Assembly: GCF_000315915.1 (NCBI RefSeq)
Contig: NC_020190.1
Span: 620,001-684,000 of the forward strand
Direction of reading: 5' to 3'
DNA: 64,000 nt
DNA from: Henningerozyma blattae CBS 6284
Taxonomy: Eukaryota > Ascomycota > Saccharomycetes > Saccharomycetales > Saccharomycetaceae
Shown here: positions 1 through 9,601 of the stretch, in pieces
Numbering within the stretch: the stretch's first letter is position 1
Layout of the letters: the number at the start of each line of letters is the position of its first letter
Translations under genes and position numbers: made by a program
Notes under the pieces: generated by a model
The model's database searches: none
The model's input: the letters and a program-made list of their open reading frames with translations, nothing else
What the model was told of the DNA's origin: nothing

Positions 1-1151
1 GTAACAATTGGCACTCTACCAATCAATTCAGGGATCAATCCAAATGTAATTAGGTCAATTGGTGATGTTAATGACAATGCTGAAACCTTTTTTCCATTGC
101 TCAATTCTACTTCCTTGATTTTGTTATCAATTTGTATATTATCATTATCGTTCTTAACTGAAACTTTATGCTCACTTTGCTTTCCATCATGTTCTTCAGT
201 TTTTACGGCTCTTACTTGCTCTGTTTTAGTTGTATTATTCTCAGACTTTTGATTGTTGTTAAGATCCTTGATCTTAATAATTCTTTTTGAGATGATTTTA
301 TCCAAACCTACAAACGCACCTGACAAAACAAATAAGATGTTAGAAGTATCAATCGTAAAATTCTGAGTTTTCATTTCAATTGGTGCATTATTATCTTTTG
401 ATTTAATAGGCCGCTGCACATTTAACTCAATTTTATGACCTTCAATGATTTTAAGCAGAGATTGTTGGACCCCTTCACCAGATACATCTTTAACATTTGC
501 ATCTGAGTTATGTTTAGCCAATTTGTCAATTTCGTCTAGAACAATAATCCCTCTCTCTGCTTTCTGTGGATTATAATTTGCATTGATTAGTAATCTTTCA
601 AGACAAATCTCCACATCTTCACCAATATAGCCAGCTTGTGTTAATTGAGTACAATCAGTAATAGCAATAGGGACATCTAATATCTTAGCTAATGTAGTTG
701 TTAATAGGGTCTTACCAGAACCTGAAGGGCCCAATATCAAAAGATTACTCTTACTTAGTTCCAGATCATCATCATCCTCTTCAATTTTGTTGTTATATAT
801 GGCGGGCGGTTTCCCTTTCAGTTGAGATTCTAAACTTTTTAAGCCGGCGATTGTTTCAGTAGAATTTAATCTCTCTTTAGAAGATTCGTTTTTAATTCTT
901 TCTATTTCATCCTTAATATTTTTGTTGTTTATATCCTTAGATATCTTATCATTAATTCTTAAGTAATGGTTGTAAACTGCCACACAAAGAACTTTTTTAC
1001 CGATATCTTGACCAACGACATATCTATCTAAATAGCCTTTTAAAATCTTAGGTGAAGGTATTTTGCTGTTATTACTGCTTGCTAAATTTGATATTTGAAA
1101 TGTAGATGAATAGCATCTTCTCAAAATAATTGAATTACGTACCGAAAGCAT
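1..1151 (-). CDS. MCX1: Mitochondrial ClpX-type AAA+ ATPase, 3' end cut by window edge
   Basis: The frame runs on the minus strand from ATG at 1151-1149 to the left edge, so about 383 N-terminal codons are present and the C-terminus is missing. The N-terminus is rich in Arg, Ser and hydrophobic residues, as in a mitochondrial presequence (it starts [16 protein letters not shown]). A Walker A motif (LGPSGSGKT) is followed by the ClpX-type stretch [10 protein letters not shown] and a Walker B (IIVLDEIDK). Mcx1 is the matrix ClpX homologue that lacks a ClpP partner in yeast and promotes haem synthesis through activation of 5-aminolevulinate synthase. A long Lys/Asp/Asn-rich insert sits between the Walker B region and the sensor part. 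It diverges from SLX1, as MCX1 (YBR227C) and SLX1 (YBR228W) do in S. cerevisiae. Confidence 0.93.
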   Translation of the reverse strand, partial: MLSVRNSIILRRCYSSTFQISNLASSNNSKIPSPKILKGYLDRYVVGQDIGKKVLCVAVYNHYLRINDKISKDINNKNIKDEIERIKNESSKERLNSTETIAGLKSLESQLKGKPPAIYNNKIEEDDDDLELSKSNLLILGPSGSGKTLLTTTLAKILDVPIAITDCTQLTQAGYIGEDVEICLERLLINANYNPQKAERGIIVLDEIDKLAKHNSDANVKDVSGEGVQQSLLKIIEGHKIELNVQRPIKSKDNNAPIEMKTQNFTIDTSNILFVLSGAFVGLDKIISKRIIKIKDLNNNQKSENNTTKTEQVRAVKTEEHDGKQSEHKVSVKNDNDNIQIDNKIKEVELSNGKKVSALSLTSPIDLITFGLIPELIGRVPIV

Positions 1152-1510
1152 TTATCTTTCTTCTGAAAAAAAAAGGCGTTTGATATGATTTGTGTGAGGT
1201 CTATATAGAGATATTAACTATTAATTAATTTTTTTAAAAATAAAGAGATTATTCCCTGAGCTTTATTTTATCAATAAATTAAAACATCTTTATATGTTAT
1301 AGGATATATTAAATATTGTATTAAAATAGCCATCGGAATATTTAATAAGCGGGCCAATATATGTGACTACTAAAACCGCGAAGGAAGTAATAATGACAAA
1401 ATCGAAAAATAAAAAATAAGAAAACTTAGGTGTCCCATTAGTAAGGACACTAATAATAAATTCAACTCCGATAGATTCTAAGAAAAGTAAGCAATAAAAG
1501 TCGTTATAGT
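1152..1510. other. Divergent promoter region MCX1 / SLX1
   Basis: This AT-rich interval of about 360 bases serves both divergent genes. It holds most of a weak minus-strand frame (1290-1598) listed separately. I see no other recognisable element. Confidence 0.6.
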
Positions 1511-1598
1511 ATGGATGAGGGTCATAAAATCCCCACATTCTACTGCTGTTATATATTGCAATCATTACACAAAAGACAGTCATTTTATATTGGATCAA
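1290..1598 (-). CDS. Hypothetical small hydrophobic protein, doubtful
   Basis: A 102-codon minus-strand frame starts inside the 5' end of SLX1 (overlap 1511-1598) and runs into the intergenic space. The product would have at least two hydrophobic segments (around residues 35-50 and 60-85) separated by a short loop, like a small membrane protein. An internal Met at about residue 21 is also still within SLX1. I do not recognise it. The overlap with a conserved gene, the lack of a visible promoter and the high A+T content make a chance frame the likelier reading, but the regular hydrophobic pattern is why I keep it at low confidence. Confidence 0.2.
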   Translation of the reverse strand: MIQYKMTVFCVMIAIYNSSRMWGFYDPHPYYNDFYCLLFLESIGVEFIISVLTNGTPKFSYFLFFDFVIITSFAVLVVTYIGPLIKYSDGYFNTIFNISYNI

Positions 1599-2485
1599 CT
1601 CCTAATCCATTTAGACGTCTAAGGCAGCATAATGGTATCTTAAACAAAGGCGGTGCATACAGGACACATCGTCAAGGAACACGACCATGGGAAATGATAG
1701 CTTGTATTCATGGTTTTGCCAGCAATATTGCAGCTCTCCAATTTGAACATGCCTGGCAACATGGGTATGCTACACATTACGTAGCTGAAAAAGACCGATT
1801 GATAAAGAACAAGAATGGCGGAAGATCATTACAACATAAACTTGCATTGGCCAGACAGTTAATGTCTAATCCGTACTTCCTACGAATGCGACTTATTATT
1901 AATTTTTTCAATACTGAGGCACATTCTGTATGGGAACAGAACAAATTTCGAGTATGTAAGGATATTTCTATCCATACAGACATCTCAGAAGGCGCTCTTA
2001 CGTCTCTATCATCCAAGGTTTCCGTAGATACAATTTTAGCCCATGCTGACACAAATTTACAACTTGTAAGCGCATTGTATTGTCGCTATGTGGACGCTGA
2101 AAATGTCAAAATCAATATTTATCGTACTAAATTAACTCACGGATGTCTATTATGCAAGATATGCCTTAACGATTTCGACTATACTTCTGAAGACCCTAGT
2201 ATGAAACCCTTGGTGATGTTCTGTCCATTCAGTACAAAATGTAATAAATTCAATGAAGATCAGACCAGTGATATAAAAGTTTGTGGGTTTCAGGCTCATC
2301 TTTCATGTGTTTATAGTTTATTTCAAAAGGAACGGATATCGAAGTTAATGCCTAAATCATCTACTAACTCCGAACAGGAATTAATTCCTGAAAAGGGAAA
2401 TTGTCCTGAATGTCATAATGATTTGGATTGGACACAAATTGTGAGAGATTCCACTCTAATACGGAGCAAATTTATGAATTCATGA
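1511..2485 (+). CDS. SLX1: Structure-specific endonuclease catalytic subunit Slx1
   Basis: 324 codons, slightly longer than S. cerevisiae Slx1 (304). The N-terminal GIY-YIG nuclease domain (about residues 9-95) is clear: FYCCYILQS, then FYIGSTPNPFRRLRQHNG, then LQFEHAWQHG. By my count Arg38 and Glu79 lie where the catalytic Arg and Glu of the family sit. The C-terminal part (about residues 210-315) carries a Cys/His-rich RING-like domain (CLLCKICLNDFDY at its start, CPECHNDL near its end). Slx1 works with the scaffold Slx4 to cut branched DNA such as replication forks and Holliday junctions in the nucleus. The start at 1511 aligns with the start region of known Slx1 proteins. Confidence 0.97.
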   Translation: MDEGHKIPTFYCCYILQSLHKRQSFYIGSTPNPFRRLRQHNGILNKGGAYRTHRQGTRPWEMIACIHGFASNIAALQFEHAWQHGYATHYVAEKDRLIKNKNGGRSLQHKLALARQLMSNPYFLRMRLIINFFNTEAHSVWEQNKFRVCKDISIHTDISEGALTSLSSKVSVDTILAHADTNLQLVSALYCRYVDAENVKINIYRTKLTHGCLLCKICLNDFDYTSEDPSMKPLVMFCPFSTKCNKFNEDQTSDIKVCGFQAHLSCVYSLFQKERISKLMPKSSTNSEQELIPEKGNCPECHNDLDWTQIVRDSTLIRSKFMNS

Positions 2486-2587
2486 TGTTTATAGAAGTTA
2501 CATGAGAGGCAATGTACATACTTATATTAAATTTTTGGTAATTACTTTATAATAAGCACAAAGACAACACACTATTCTCAATGCGAA

Positions 2588-4714
2588 TCAAAAAACAGCA
2601 CCTTCAGAGACGAATAATTCATTCTCATAGTCTTTACACCAACGAGCAATTTTCTTTGCACTCTTGAATACTGTATTTTTATCCATAACTCCATTATTAC
2701 AAATTAAATATAACTCAAAAGTGTTTGTAACCCATACCAACCCCAGCATATTCGGTATTTCTTCCAAGTAATCAGATTGCTCTAAATTCTCATCATAGAT
2801 AGGTAATTCTGCCTCCCATCGTATAAAATTAGATAGATTTGTGCTTAGTAAATTACCGTCCTCATCAATTATGGAGTTATATAACTCCTTATAGTAATTT
2901 TTCAGTTTTATCTTATACTTCATTTCATCATTTGCAATGAATTGTTGGTGCGTTCTCTCGGTATTAGGAAGTTCGATATCTGCTCCATTGGCAGTTGTGT
3001 TACTATTAGCTGATACCATGTTAATGTTATTCCTTTCTTTGTTAGTATACAATTCAGGCATAATGATTTGCACATGTTTTCTAGATTTATAAATGAAATG
3101 ATGTATTAATGGAGCTGGAATTTCACTGATACTTATATTATAACTTTTGAAATTGTTAATAATCTTAAATATTTTTTCTTCAATTAATTTCTGGAAGAAA
3201 TTGTTTGATAATTTCTGGAATTCGTTAAAGATATCCTTTTGTCCACTTATTAGAATTAAGGTATTTGAAACATCCTTTTCAATAAGATCTTGCTGTATTT
3301 TGATATAACAGTACAAATAACCGTTGCTGTTAAACTTGGGAAAACATATGGGTACCCAGTACTCTCCGTCTTTATTATTTGTATTAGAAGAAACTGAACT
3401 ATTTTTGTTAAATTTATTTTCAATTAGTGTAAATAATATTTGTAAATCCATTGTATGTAAAGTATGTCCATGTGGCCTTAAAATTGATATTAATTTATTC
3501 TGAGGTCCTAATAGTATACCATATAATAATGTACCTCTTGGTAAGTCTGATTTTTTGATTAAGTATTTAATCATCAGCCTGTGGATCTTAGTACGAACAT
3601 GGCTTTTTAATCGAAGTGTTTGAATAGATCCAAATATTAATTCTGGATAAAAATTTGAATATACCAACTTACAAATTTTATTTAAACTATCAATTTCATC
3701 GTAGTTTAAAAAATTTCGTAAATCGAAATTTGATCGTTTTTGGAATAATTTTTTTAATTGTCTTTCAGTTATAATGGATAATAGGTAAGAATATAAAAAA
3801 TCTAGTTGGTTTATAATTTCAAATTTTTTTTCATTAATTTTTGATACACTCATTAGAATAATGGGTGATTTATTTAAAAATACAAATTTAATATTTTTAT
3901 TAGGCAGTTCGATCATTTTAATATTTGAATTTTTATTAATATTAAAATAGCTTACAATCATATTAGTAATCGCCATATATGACGTTATTTGTTTTGAATT
4001 ACCATAAAGCCAGTAAATTGGTTTCCCTGTCATACTTAATATAAAAAAGTTTTTCTCAAAATTTTTCAAATCGGATTCGTTGCTAATACTTGTGTTAGAA
4101 ATGTTACTTGAATTATTAAAAATATTTGGTATTTCGTTACTTACATAAGGAGATTTCCAGATTCGTGAACTTGTATTAGAATTTTGATTAGAATTGAGAT
4201 AAACTTGAGAGTTGAAACCCACACGGTTATGGTAATTATTGCTAATATTGTTTGAAGTGGTCATACTTTGGTTTAGTCTTTCGATTAATATGGTATTTAT
4301 ACTTTCATTATCTAAATAATCATTATTGTTGTTAAGATTTGCATTGTTAGATGGCTTATTACCATTAAAAAGTGCAAACTCTAAATCGTTAAAAGAAGTA
4401 TTTGCAACATTACTATTTGCAATTGAATATAAAGATGGGTTAAACGATCGTATTGTTATTCTATCAGAAGTATCAGAATTAAATGCATAGTTATTGTTAT
4501 TTTGGAATGTTGTATTTTTTGTTGATGATGGGTTAACAGATATTGAAGGTTTCAAATCTACTGAGGTTGTGGGCTTATTTAGTTGAGTAAGTGTGTCTGG
4601 TAATATTAGAGTTGGCTTCAAGGAACCTGTCTGTTGTATATCGCTTGATTTAGATTTTAGATTTTTACGGTTTGATTGCTTAGGGGTATCAAGATAATCT
4701 TCATTGATTTCCAT
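2588..4714 (-). CDS. MON1: Vacuolar fusion protein Mon1 (Rab7 exchange factor subunit)
   Basis: 708 codons; S. cerevisiae Mon1 has 644. The first 220 residues are Asn/Ser-rich and low in complexity. The conserved part begins with FFILSMTGKPIYWLYGN (about residue 224), the first longin-type domain, followed by the long helical and longin-like middle and a C-terminus with GLVWVTNTFELYLICN. Mon1 with Ccz1 forms the guanine nucleotide exchange factor that activates the Rab7 homologue Ypt7 on late endosomes, vacuoles and autophagosomes. It is convergent with SLX1 (about 100 bases between stops). In S. cerevisiae MON1 (YGL124C) lies beside RPS2 (YGL123W); here OM14 is inserted between them. Confidence 0.95.
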   Translation of the reverse strand: MEINEDYLDTPKQSNRKNLKSKSSDIQQTGSLKPTLILPDTLTQLNKPTTSVDLKPSISVNPSSTKNTTFQNNNNYAFNSDTSDRITIRSFNPSLYSIANSNVANTSFNDLEFALFNGNKPSNNANLNNNNDYLDNESINTILIERLNQSMTTSNNISNNYHNRVGFNSQVYLNSNQNSNTSSRIWKSPYVSNEIPNIFNNSSNISNTSISNESDLKNFEKNFFILSMTGKPIYWLYGNSKQITSYMAITNMIVSYFNINKNSNIKMIELPNKNIKFVFLNKSPIILMSVSKINEKKFEIINQLDFLYSYLLSIITERQLKKLFQKRSNFDLRNFLNYDEIDSLNKICKLVYSNFYPELIFGSIQTLRLKSHVRTKIHRLMIKYLIKKSDLPRGTLLYGILLGPQNKLISILRPHGHTLHTMDLQILFTLIENKFNKNSSVSSNTNNKDGEYWVPICFPKFNSNGYLYCYIKIQQDLIEKDVSNTLILISGQKDIFNEFQKLSNNFFQKLIEEKIFKIINNFKSYNISISEIPAPLIHHFIYKSRKHVQIIMPELYTNKERNNINMVSANSNTTANGADIELPNTERTHQQFIANDEMKYKIKLKNYYKELYNSIIDEDGNLLSTNLSNFIRWEAELPIYDENLEQSDYLEEIPNMLGLVWVTNTFELYLICNNGVMDKNTVFKSAKKIARWCKDYENELFVSEGAVF

Positions 4715-5051
4715 GGTTCTTCGTATGAAATAGGGATACTATATTGTCTTGAACAAATATCTTATTATATTCCAATAGCATATGATTCTTATGTATAGTT
4801 GATAGGTTAAATTCTTGTTTCTAAGGCTGGTATTTTTGAAACCATTGTTTAGCCTTTTACAGGCCCGTCGTATTTCTATATCGGAAGCTGTGTCCATATT
4901 AAGAAATACCATTTTTTTGTCAAATAAAGAAGTTAATAGTCTTATAATTATAAAAATACTTTAAACAAAAAAGGGTTAAATATTTCAGCTACAAAACAGT
5001 AAACAAAATATAGTGTAATTATTTTTATATAGGTTTAAATTTTTAAAAAAA
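4715..5051. other. Intergenic region MON1 promoter / OM14 3' end
   Basis: About 340 AT-rich bases lie between the MON1 start and the OM14 stop, both on the minus strand. They must hold the MON1 promoter and the OM14 terminator. I recognise no specific element. Confidence 0.5.
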
Positions 5052-5587
5052 TTAAGTATATTGTTCATTTTTTTTTTCTAATCTCAAAAATCTTTTGCCA
5101 TTACTATCTCTATTTTCAAATCTTGAGTAATTTTTAATAGATAACAAAACGTTTAAAACATACATGGATAATAGTATATGCCAGATTTTTATGTTAATTG
5201 GACAGTTAAAACTATCTATTTTCCATTGGAAAGCTTCCAAAATAAAATCAATCTTATAACTAAATGTCTTAATATATTTATAACAAATTGTAAATGAGGT
5301 CATAACAGCCAATATAAGAATATTCCAAATTACAATTGGATTTTTAAATATCGATGGGTCAAAGTTCATCCTGTTGGAATTGCTAAGAGAAGTCTTATTC
5401 ACTCCATTACGACGTTTTACAGGATGGTCGGCAAAACTGTGGCCATGTCTCGTTGACTTCTCTATAGCAGCGTTAGCAGCGTTAGCAGCATTCTGTAAAT
5501 TATTTAAACTAATATATTTTGTTAGTAGAAAAGAGCCTGAGTATTCAAAATAGAATTATTAAATCATTCTAGAACTTACTTTGGCAT
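5052..5587 (-). CDS. OM14: Mitochondrial outer membrane protein Om14, spliced, 5' end unsure
   Basis: The body of the protein is encoded by a minus-strand exon ending at 5052. It has two or three hydrophobic segments (one begins NPIVIWNILILAV; another ends LLSIKNYSRFENR). The pattern matches S. cerevisiae Om14, where the corresponding parts are FLELQNPVVLTNLLL and ISKKYYSRYDKK. Om14 is an integral outer-membrane protein of mitochondria and a receptor for ribosome-nascent chain complexes. In S. cerevisiae the gene (YBR230C) has an intron after a very short first exon. Here a good intron is visible (5579 down to 5493), and the only ATG just before the donor is at 5587-5585, giving an 8-base first exon. 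That exon does not join in frame at the strongest acceptor (see findings), so the exact N-terminus is open. Confidence 0.72.
5493..5579 (-). other. Predicted spliceosomal intron of OM14
   Basis: On the minus strand the donor GTAAGT starts at 5579, a perfect TACTAAC branch sequence lies at about 5526-5520, and the acceptor TTTACAG ends at 5493, for 87 bases in all. All three signals match the yeast consensus or its common variant. OM14 of S. cerevisiae also has one intron near its 5' end. A second acceptor (CACAG, about 5446) lies in the exon and would restore the frame from the short first exon. Confidence 0.7.
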
Positions 5588-6301
5588 ATTGATTGGGTGC
5601 AAGTTTGATGATTTCAACAACTGCTATAATAGCCAAGTAATGGCAAGAAAATATTTCAAGAAATACCTTGAATTGAAGGTATTGTGAAAGCTTTATATAT
5701 TAAATTATTTCACCATTTAATGTTTTGTTGGACTACATAGATAGGCGTCATCTTCAGAACAAATATTGTGAGCTTTTTGATTTCTATCCCTCATTAATTT
5801 GGTCTTAGAAATAAGGGTATACCCTTCGAAGGCCTTTTGTTTAAGAAAAGTGATCTGATTCATGATTAATATAAAAGATCAGAGATGCAAGGCTTTTAGT
5901 ACTTCTATTTATAACAGTAACAAAGACTGTTTTCTATGGTGTACGAGTGTTGAAATTATTCTGTAAAAAGACTTTTCTTTTTTCAGAAACTTCTTGAAAT
6001 TTTTTGTAGGCATGTGACTGAAAATTGAAATAGAATCTTGAAATTTTCTCAGAATTGACTGTATCGCTTTTTTTCGAAGCCCGAGAAACCAAAACATTGT
6101 GAAAAATTATGAAGAGAAAAAAGCATATGGTAAATGTATGATCATCTTACGTATGTTGGCGTCTAATTCTGTTCAACTACCATAGAATCAACCAAACTAA
6201 TTAGTTTAAATAAAGTCGATTGAAAGTTACCAACATCAACTTTCCGTGTTCCATTCCGATTTTTTACTATTAAATTAATTACAGCTGTCAAGTAAGTAAC
6301 A
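5588..6301. other. Divergent promoter region OM14 / RPS2
   Basis: About 710 bases. A TATA-like run (ATATATAAAG on the minus strand, about 5703-5694) lies roughly 110 bases before the candidate OM14 start. On the RPS2 side, about 6130-6143 contains, on the minus strand, CATACATTT, the core of the Rap1 site common in ribosomal protein promoters; this is a partial match only. A 62-codon minus-strand frame (5909-6097) looks accidental. Confidence 0.4.
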
Positions 6302-7078
6302 ATGTCTGCTCCAGAAGGTCAAAAAGCCCCAGAAGGTCAACAAAGAAGAGGTGGTTTCGGTAGAAACAGAGGTAATGGTAACAGAAGAGGTGGTAGAAAC
6401 TCTGAAGAAAAGGGTTGGGTTCCAGTTACCAAGTTAGGTAGATTAGTCAAGGCTGGTAAGATCACCACCATTGAAGAAATCTTCTTACACTCTTTGCCAG
6501 TCAAGGAATTCCAAATCATTGACACTTTGTTGCCAAACTTACAAGATGAAGTTATGAACATTAAGCCAGTTCAGAAGCAAACTAGAGCCGGTCAAAGAAC
6601 CAGATTCAAGGCTGTCGTCGTTGTCGGTGACTCTGCTGGTCATGTTGGTTTAGGTATTAAGACCGCCAAGGAAGTTGCTGGTGCCATCAGAGCTGGTATC
6701 ATCATTGCCAAATTGTCTGTTATTCCAATCAGAAGAGGTTACTGGGGTTCTAACTTGGGTCAACCACATTCTTTGGCTACCAAGACTTCTGGTAAGTGTG
6801 GTTCCGTTACTGTTAGATTAATCCCAGCCCCAAGAGGTTCCGGTATTGTCGCTTCCCCAGCTGTTAAGAAGTTATTACAATTAGCTGGTGTTGAAGATGT
6901 CTACACTCAATCTAACGGTTCTACTAGAACTTTAGAAAACACCTTGAAGGCTGCTTTCGTTGCCATTGGTAACACTTACGGTTTCTTGACTCCAGACTTA
7001 TGGGCTGAACAACCATTACCATTATCTCCAATGGACGTTTACGCTGATGAAGCTGTTGCTCAAAAGAAGAGATACTAA
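6302..7078 (+). CDS. RPS2: 40S ribosomal protein uS5
   Basis: 258 codons; S. cerevisiae Rps2 has 254. The N-terminus has an Arg/Gly-rich stretch ([14 protein letters not shown]), the known target region of arginine methylation, then the conserved [16 protein letters not shown]. The uS5 double-stranded RNA-binding fold spans about residues 75-140 ([21 protein letters not shown]) and the second domain about 150-235 ([19 protein letters not shown]). It belongs to the small subunit near the mRNA entry and contributes to decoding accuracy. Codon choice is visibly biased (AGA, GGT, TTG, AAG), as expected for a very highly expressed yeast gene and unlike its neighbours. It is intronless, as in S. 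cerevisiae. Confidence 0.98.
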   Translation: MSAPEGQKAPEGQQRRGGFGRNRGNGNRRGGRNSEEKGWVPVTKLGRLVKAGKITTIEEIFLHSLPVKEFQIIDTLLPNLQDEVMNIKPVQKQTRAGQRTRFKAVVVVGDSAGHVGLGIKTAKEVAGAIRAGIIIAKLSVIPIRRGYWGSNLGQPHSLATKTSGKCGSVTVRLIPAPRGSGIVASPAVKKLLQLAGVEDVYTQSNGSTRTLENTLKAAFVAIGNTYGFLTPDLWAEQPLPLSPMDVYADEAVAQKKRY

Positions 7079-7333
7079 ATATAATGGATGTTTAATAAAA
7101 CTTCTTGTTTCATTTAATTAATATATAGTATTTATAATCATAGGTATATCCTTTAATATAAACACTCCTTGGTTCATTATAATCTGTGGGGCATTAATTG
7201 TCCAAAAATTAATATTTTGTAAGTAGGTAATTAATACAATACCGGTTTACATATAATACTGAACAAACCCATGTCTTGATCTTTCTAATCAGGCTAGAAA
7301 TCCAAGCTACAAGAAATTTAGTAAAGTGACAAC

Positions 7334-7396
7334 CTAGAATCAAGAATCAAAAATTAAGAATTAAGAACTAAGAACCAAGAATCAAGAATTAAAATT
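7334..7396. repeat. Tandem repeat of 7 bases, nine units
   Basis: Nine consecutive 7-base units with the consensus (C/T)AAGAA(T/C): for example CAAGAAT at 7341 and 7376, TAAGAAC at 7362 and 7369. The first, third and last units are degenerate. It lies in the RPS2/NAB2 3' intergenic region. Confidence 0.85.
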
Positions 7397-7549
7397 ATTG
7401 TAGACACTTTAAAATCAAGATGGCAACGTCTCCTTTGATATTTTTATTGCTCAGGAATACGATTTACGTTAATAATTACTACAATCACTCTCAGAATGAG
7501 TTCCTCTATATAATTATATTATTTGTTTTATTAGTTTTTTAGATTTATA

Positions 7550-7576
7550 TTTTTTTTATTTTTTTTTTTTATTTTT
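7550..7576 (-). promoter_or_regulatory. Encoded A-rich tract downstream of NAB2, possible autoregulatory site
   Basis: Read on the NAB2 strand this is A5-T-A12-T-A8: 25 A in 27 bases, starting about 220 bases after the NAB2 stop. In S. cerevisiae the NAB2 3' UTR carries an encoded run of about 26 A through which Nab2, a poly(A)-binding protein, limits its own mRNA. Position and length here suggest the same device, but this is inference. Poly-T/poly-A runs are common in this genome. Confidence 0.45.
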
Positions 7577-7798
7577 ATTAAAAAATAATAAGAATATGAT
7601 ATTAAATTAATATTGATTATAAATTAAGGTAAATTTCATTGCAATAATGATAATTATAATAATAGTGCTCATGCAAATCATGTATAACGTCATTAATGAA
7701 ATATTCAACTGAAAGAAATCCGTCGATTTTTAAATCTTAGGGTTCCGCCTTCAAACAATTGACCCCCAACAGTGGTATAGTTAGAAAGTGGAAAATAC

Positions 7799-9601
7799 TT
7801 ATTCTGCCATATCAGTATCTTGATCGTTGTTAGATACCATGTTATTGGCATATATAGATTGTAAACCCTCTTGAGTCGGAGCAGATTTGACAGCATTATC
7901 AGGCATAGCAAATGGTCGTTCACTAATAGAGAATGGGCTTGCATTATAGGTGCCTTGTGTTTGTTGGAATCCATTATTATTATTTACAGCATTCTGGAAA
8001 TTATTATTATTATCGTTAGGATTATTCATAGCAGTATTAAGAGGGAACTTGTTAGAGTTGGACACAGCGTCAGATGATGGGAATTTTTGAACCTCAGGAG
8101 GATTAATTACCCTTCCAGCTGGATGTCTAAATAGACAGTGAGGGTTTCTACACTCAGTTCCAAATCTACAGTCTTCATTGATTGGGTGACCAAACAAACA
8201 GTCAATTCTAGTACAGCTACCACCATCACGACACATGATATGAGATCTAGCATGTCTGTATTTACAACGTTTGTTCGTACAATGAGTACCATATTTACAT
8301 TGTTCTAAAGATTTTTCAACAGGTGGAAAGCTTGCTGGATGGCTAGTACGACTAGCATGGCTTCCAGAGGAGCTGCTAGAGCTCATTGGTGCGATTGGCT
8401 TGATCTTAGATAATGAAGAGTGAGCTTTTTTACATTCTGTATCTGGGCATGTTAAATTGTTCGGACACCAAGCCAATTCAATAACTTTTGCGTCTTCATT
8501 TGCAGGGGTTGGATGGCCAAATGGGCACATTGGATTAGAACATAAAACACCAAACTTGCAAATCACTAAACCAGTTTGAACAGGTTTAGTTCTAGCTGTC
8601 AAAATAGCAGCTTTTCTCTTTTGAAACTCTTCACGTGTTTTTTCCATTTCCCTCATCAATTCTTCATCTTCAGCTGGATGTAAATATTCGCAAGTGCCCG
8701 GTAATTTTGGGCAATTTGGATATTCATTACACACTTTGGTTGGATGGGCATGAGGGCATGATTTACCTAATGGACAGTGTGGAAATAATTTACAACGGCC
8801 TTCTTTTTTTTTATGAATAAAGTTCAATTGACTTTCAGGAGTCATACCCAAAGCTTTAGCTAATGGATTAAATCTGTTGTGTGTTGTACGATCATTGCCA
8901 CGATTGTTAGTTCTGCCACCACGGCCACCGCGGCCACCACGACCACCACGACCACCACGACCACCACGTTGTGAAAATTGTGGTTTAAATCCAGTTGTTG
9001 AAAAGCTTAGTACGTTTTTGCTATCATCTTTCTGATCCTCCGCAACGATATTAGGGAATGCAGAGTGAGTAGTGCCATTTGCAGAAGCATCTGAAGGCAT
9101 TGTTTCAGATGTTGAAGTATTCCATGATGCTTCCCACTTAGATTGCAATTGTTGTGGTTGCTGGATTTGCTGTTGCGGGTTCATTTGCATTTGGAATCCT
9201 GGTGTTGGCATAGGCATGTTGAGTTGCTGTGATTGTTGTAGTTGTTGTTGTTGTTCTTGTTGTGGAAGTGCCATATCAGGTTGTTCAGTTTTCATCTGGG
9301 TTGCTTGTTGTTGAGCACTTAAACCTCTGATTTTACTAACAATGCTGTCTACAGTTTCACCTTGTTGCAAAGCTTCCAATGCGAAGAAGGTGGTTTGAAC
9401 CACATCGGTTAAATTGTCCTTAGAAACAGTATCAAACAATGTAGATAGTTCCTGTACCACCGATTCTATTGAGCCACCATTTACAATTAGCAAAACGATA
9501 TATTCAGCAACATATGCCACATCTTCAGTGAAATTGGGTAAAGTCTGTAATTTTTCAGAAACAATAACTTTTAAGTTTTCAGCGTACTGTTCTTGTGACA
9601 T
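7799..9601 (-). CDS. NAB2: Nuclear poly(A)-binding protein Nab2
   Basis: 600 codons; S. cerevisiae Nab2 has 525. Order of parts: an N-terminal PWI-like helical domain (residues 1-100), a Gln-rich stretch (about 112-155), an RGG box (212-230) with many GGR repeats, then seven CCCH zinc fingers by my count starting near residues 270, 291, 348, 379, 435, 457 and 478. The last three (CKYGTHCTNKRCKYRH onwards) are the poly(A)-binding set. Nab2 binds nuclear poly(A) RNA, controls tail length and supports mRNA export through Mlp1 and the import receptor Kap104. It is convergent with RPS2, the same arrangement as YGL123W/YGL122C. An Asn-rich tail of about 100 residues follows the fingers. Confidence 0.97.
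   Translation of the reverse strand: MSQEQYAENLKVIVSEKLQTLPNFTEDVAYVAEYIVLLIVNGGSIESVVQELSTLFDTVSKDNLTDVVQTTFFALEALQQGETVDSIVSKIRGLSAQQQATQMKTEQPDMALPQQEQQQQLQQSQQLNMPMPTPGFQMQMNPQQQIQQPQQLQSKWEASWNTSTSETMPSDASANGTTHSAFPNIVAEDQKDDSKNVLSFSTTGFKPQFSQRGGRGGRGGRGGRGGRGGRTNNRGNDRTTHNRFNPLAKALGMTPESQLNFIHKKKEGRCKLFPHCPLGKSCPHAHPTKVCNEYPNCPKLPGTCEYLHPAEDEELMREMEKTREEFQKRKAAILTARTKPVQTGLVICKFGVLCSNPMCPFGHPTPANEDAKVIELAWCPNNLTCPDTECKKAHSSLSKIKPIAPMSSSSSSGSHASRTSHPASFPPVEKSLEQCKYGTHCTNKRCKYRHARSHIMCRDGGSCTRIDCLFGHPINEDCRFGTECRNPHCLFRHPAGRVINPPEVQKFPSSDAVSNSNKFPLNTAMNNPNDNNNNFQNAVNNNNGFQQTQGTYNASPFSISERPFAMPDNAVKSAPTQEGLQSIYANNMVSNNDQDTDMAE

Larger units (their letters stand above)
7079..7798. other. 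Convergent 3' regions of RPS2 and NAB2
   Basis: About 720 AT-rich bases between two convergent stops. They hold the 7-base minisatellite at 7334-7396 and the A-rich tract (minus strand) at 7550-7576, both listed separately. I see no further gene. Confidence 0.6.

Noticed and set aside
5909..6097. 62-codon minus-strand frame in the RPS2 upstream region
   Set aside because: Short and Lys/Ser-rich, no family resemblance, and it lies in a promoter.
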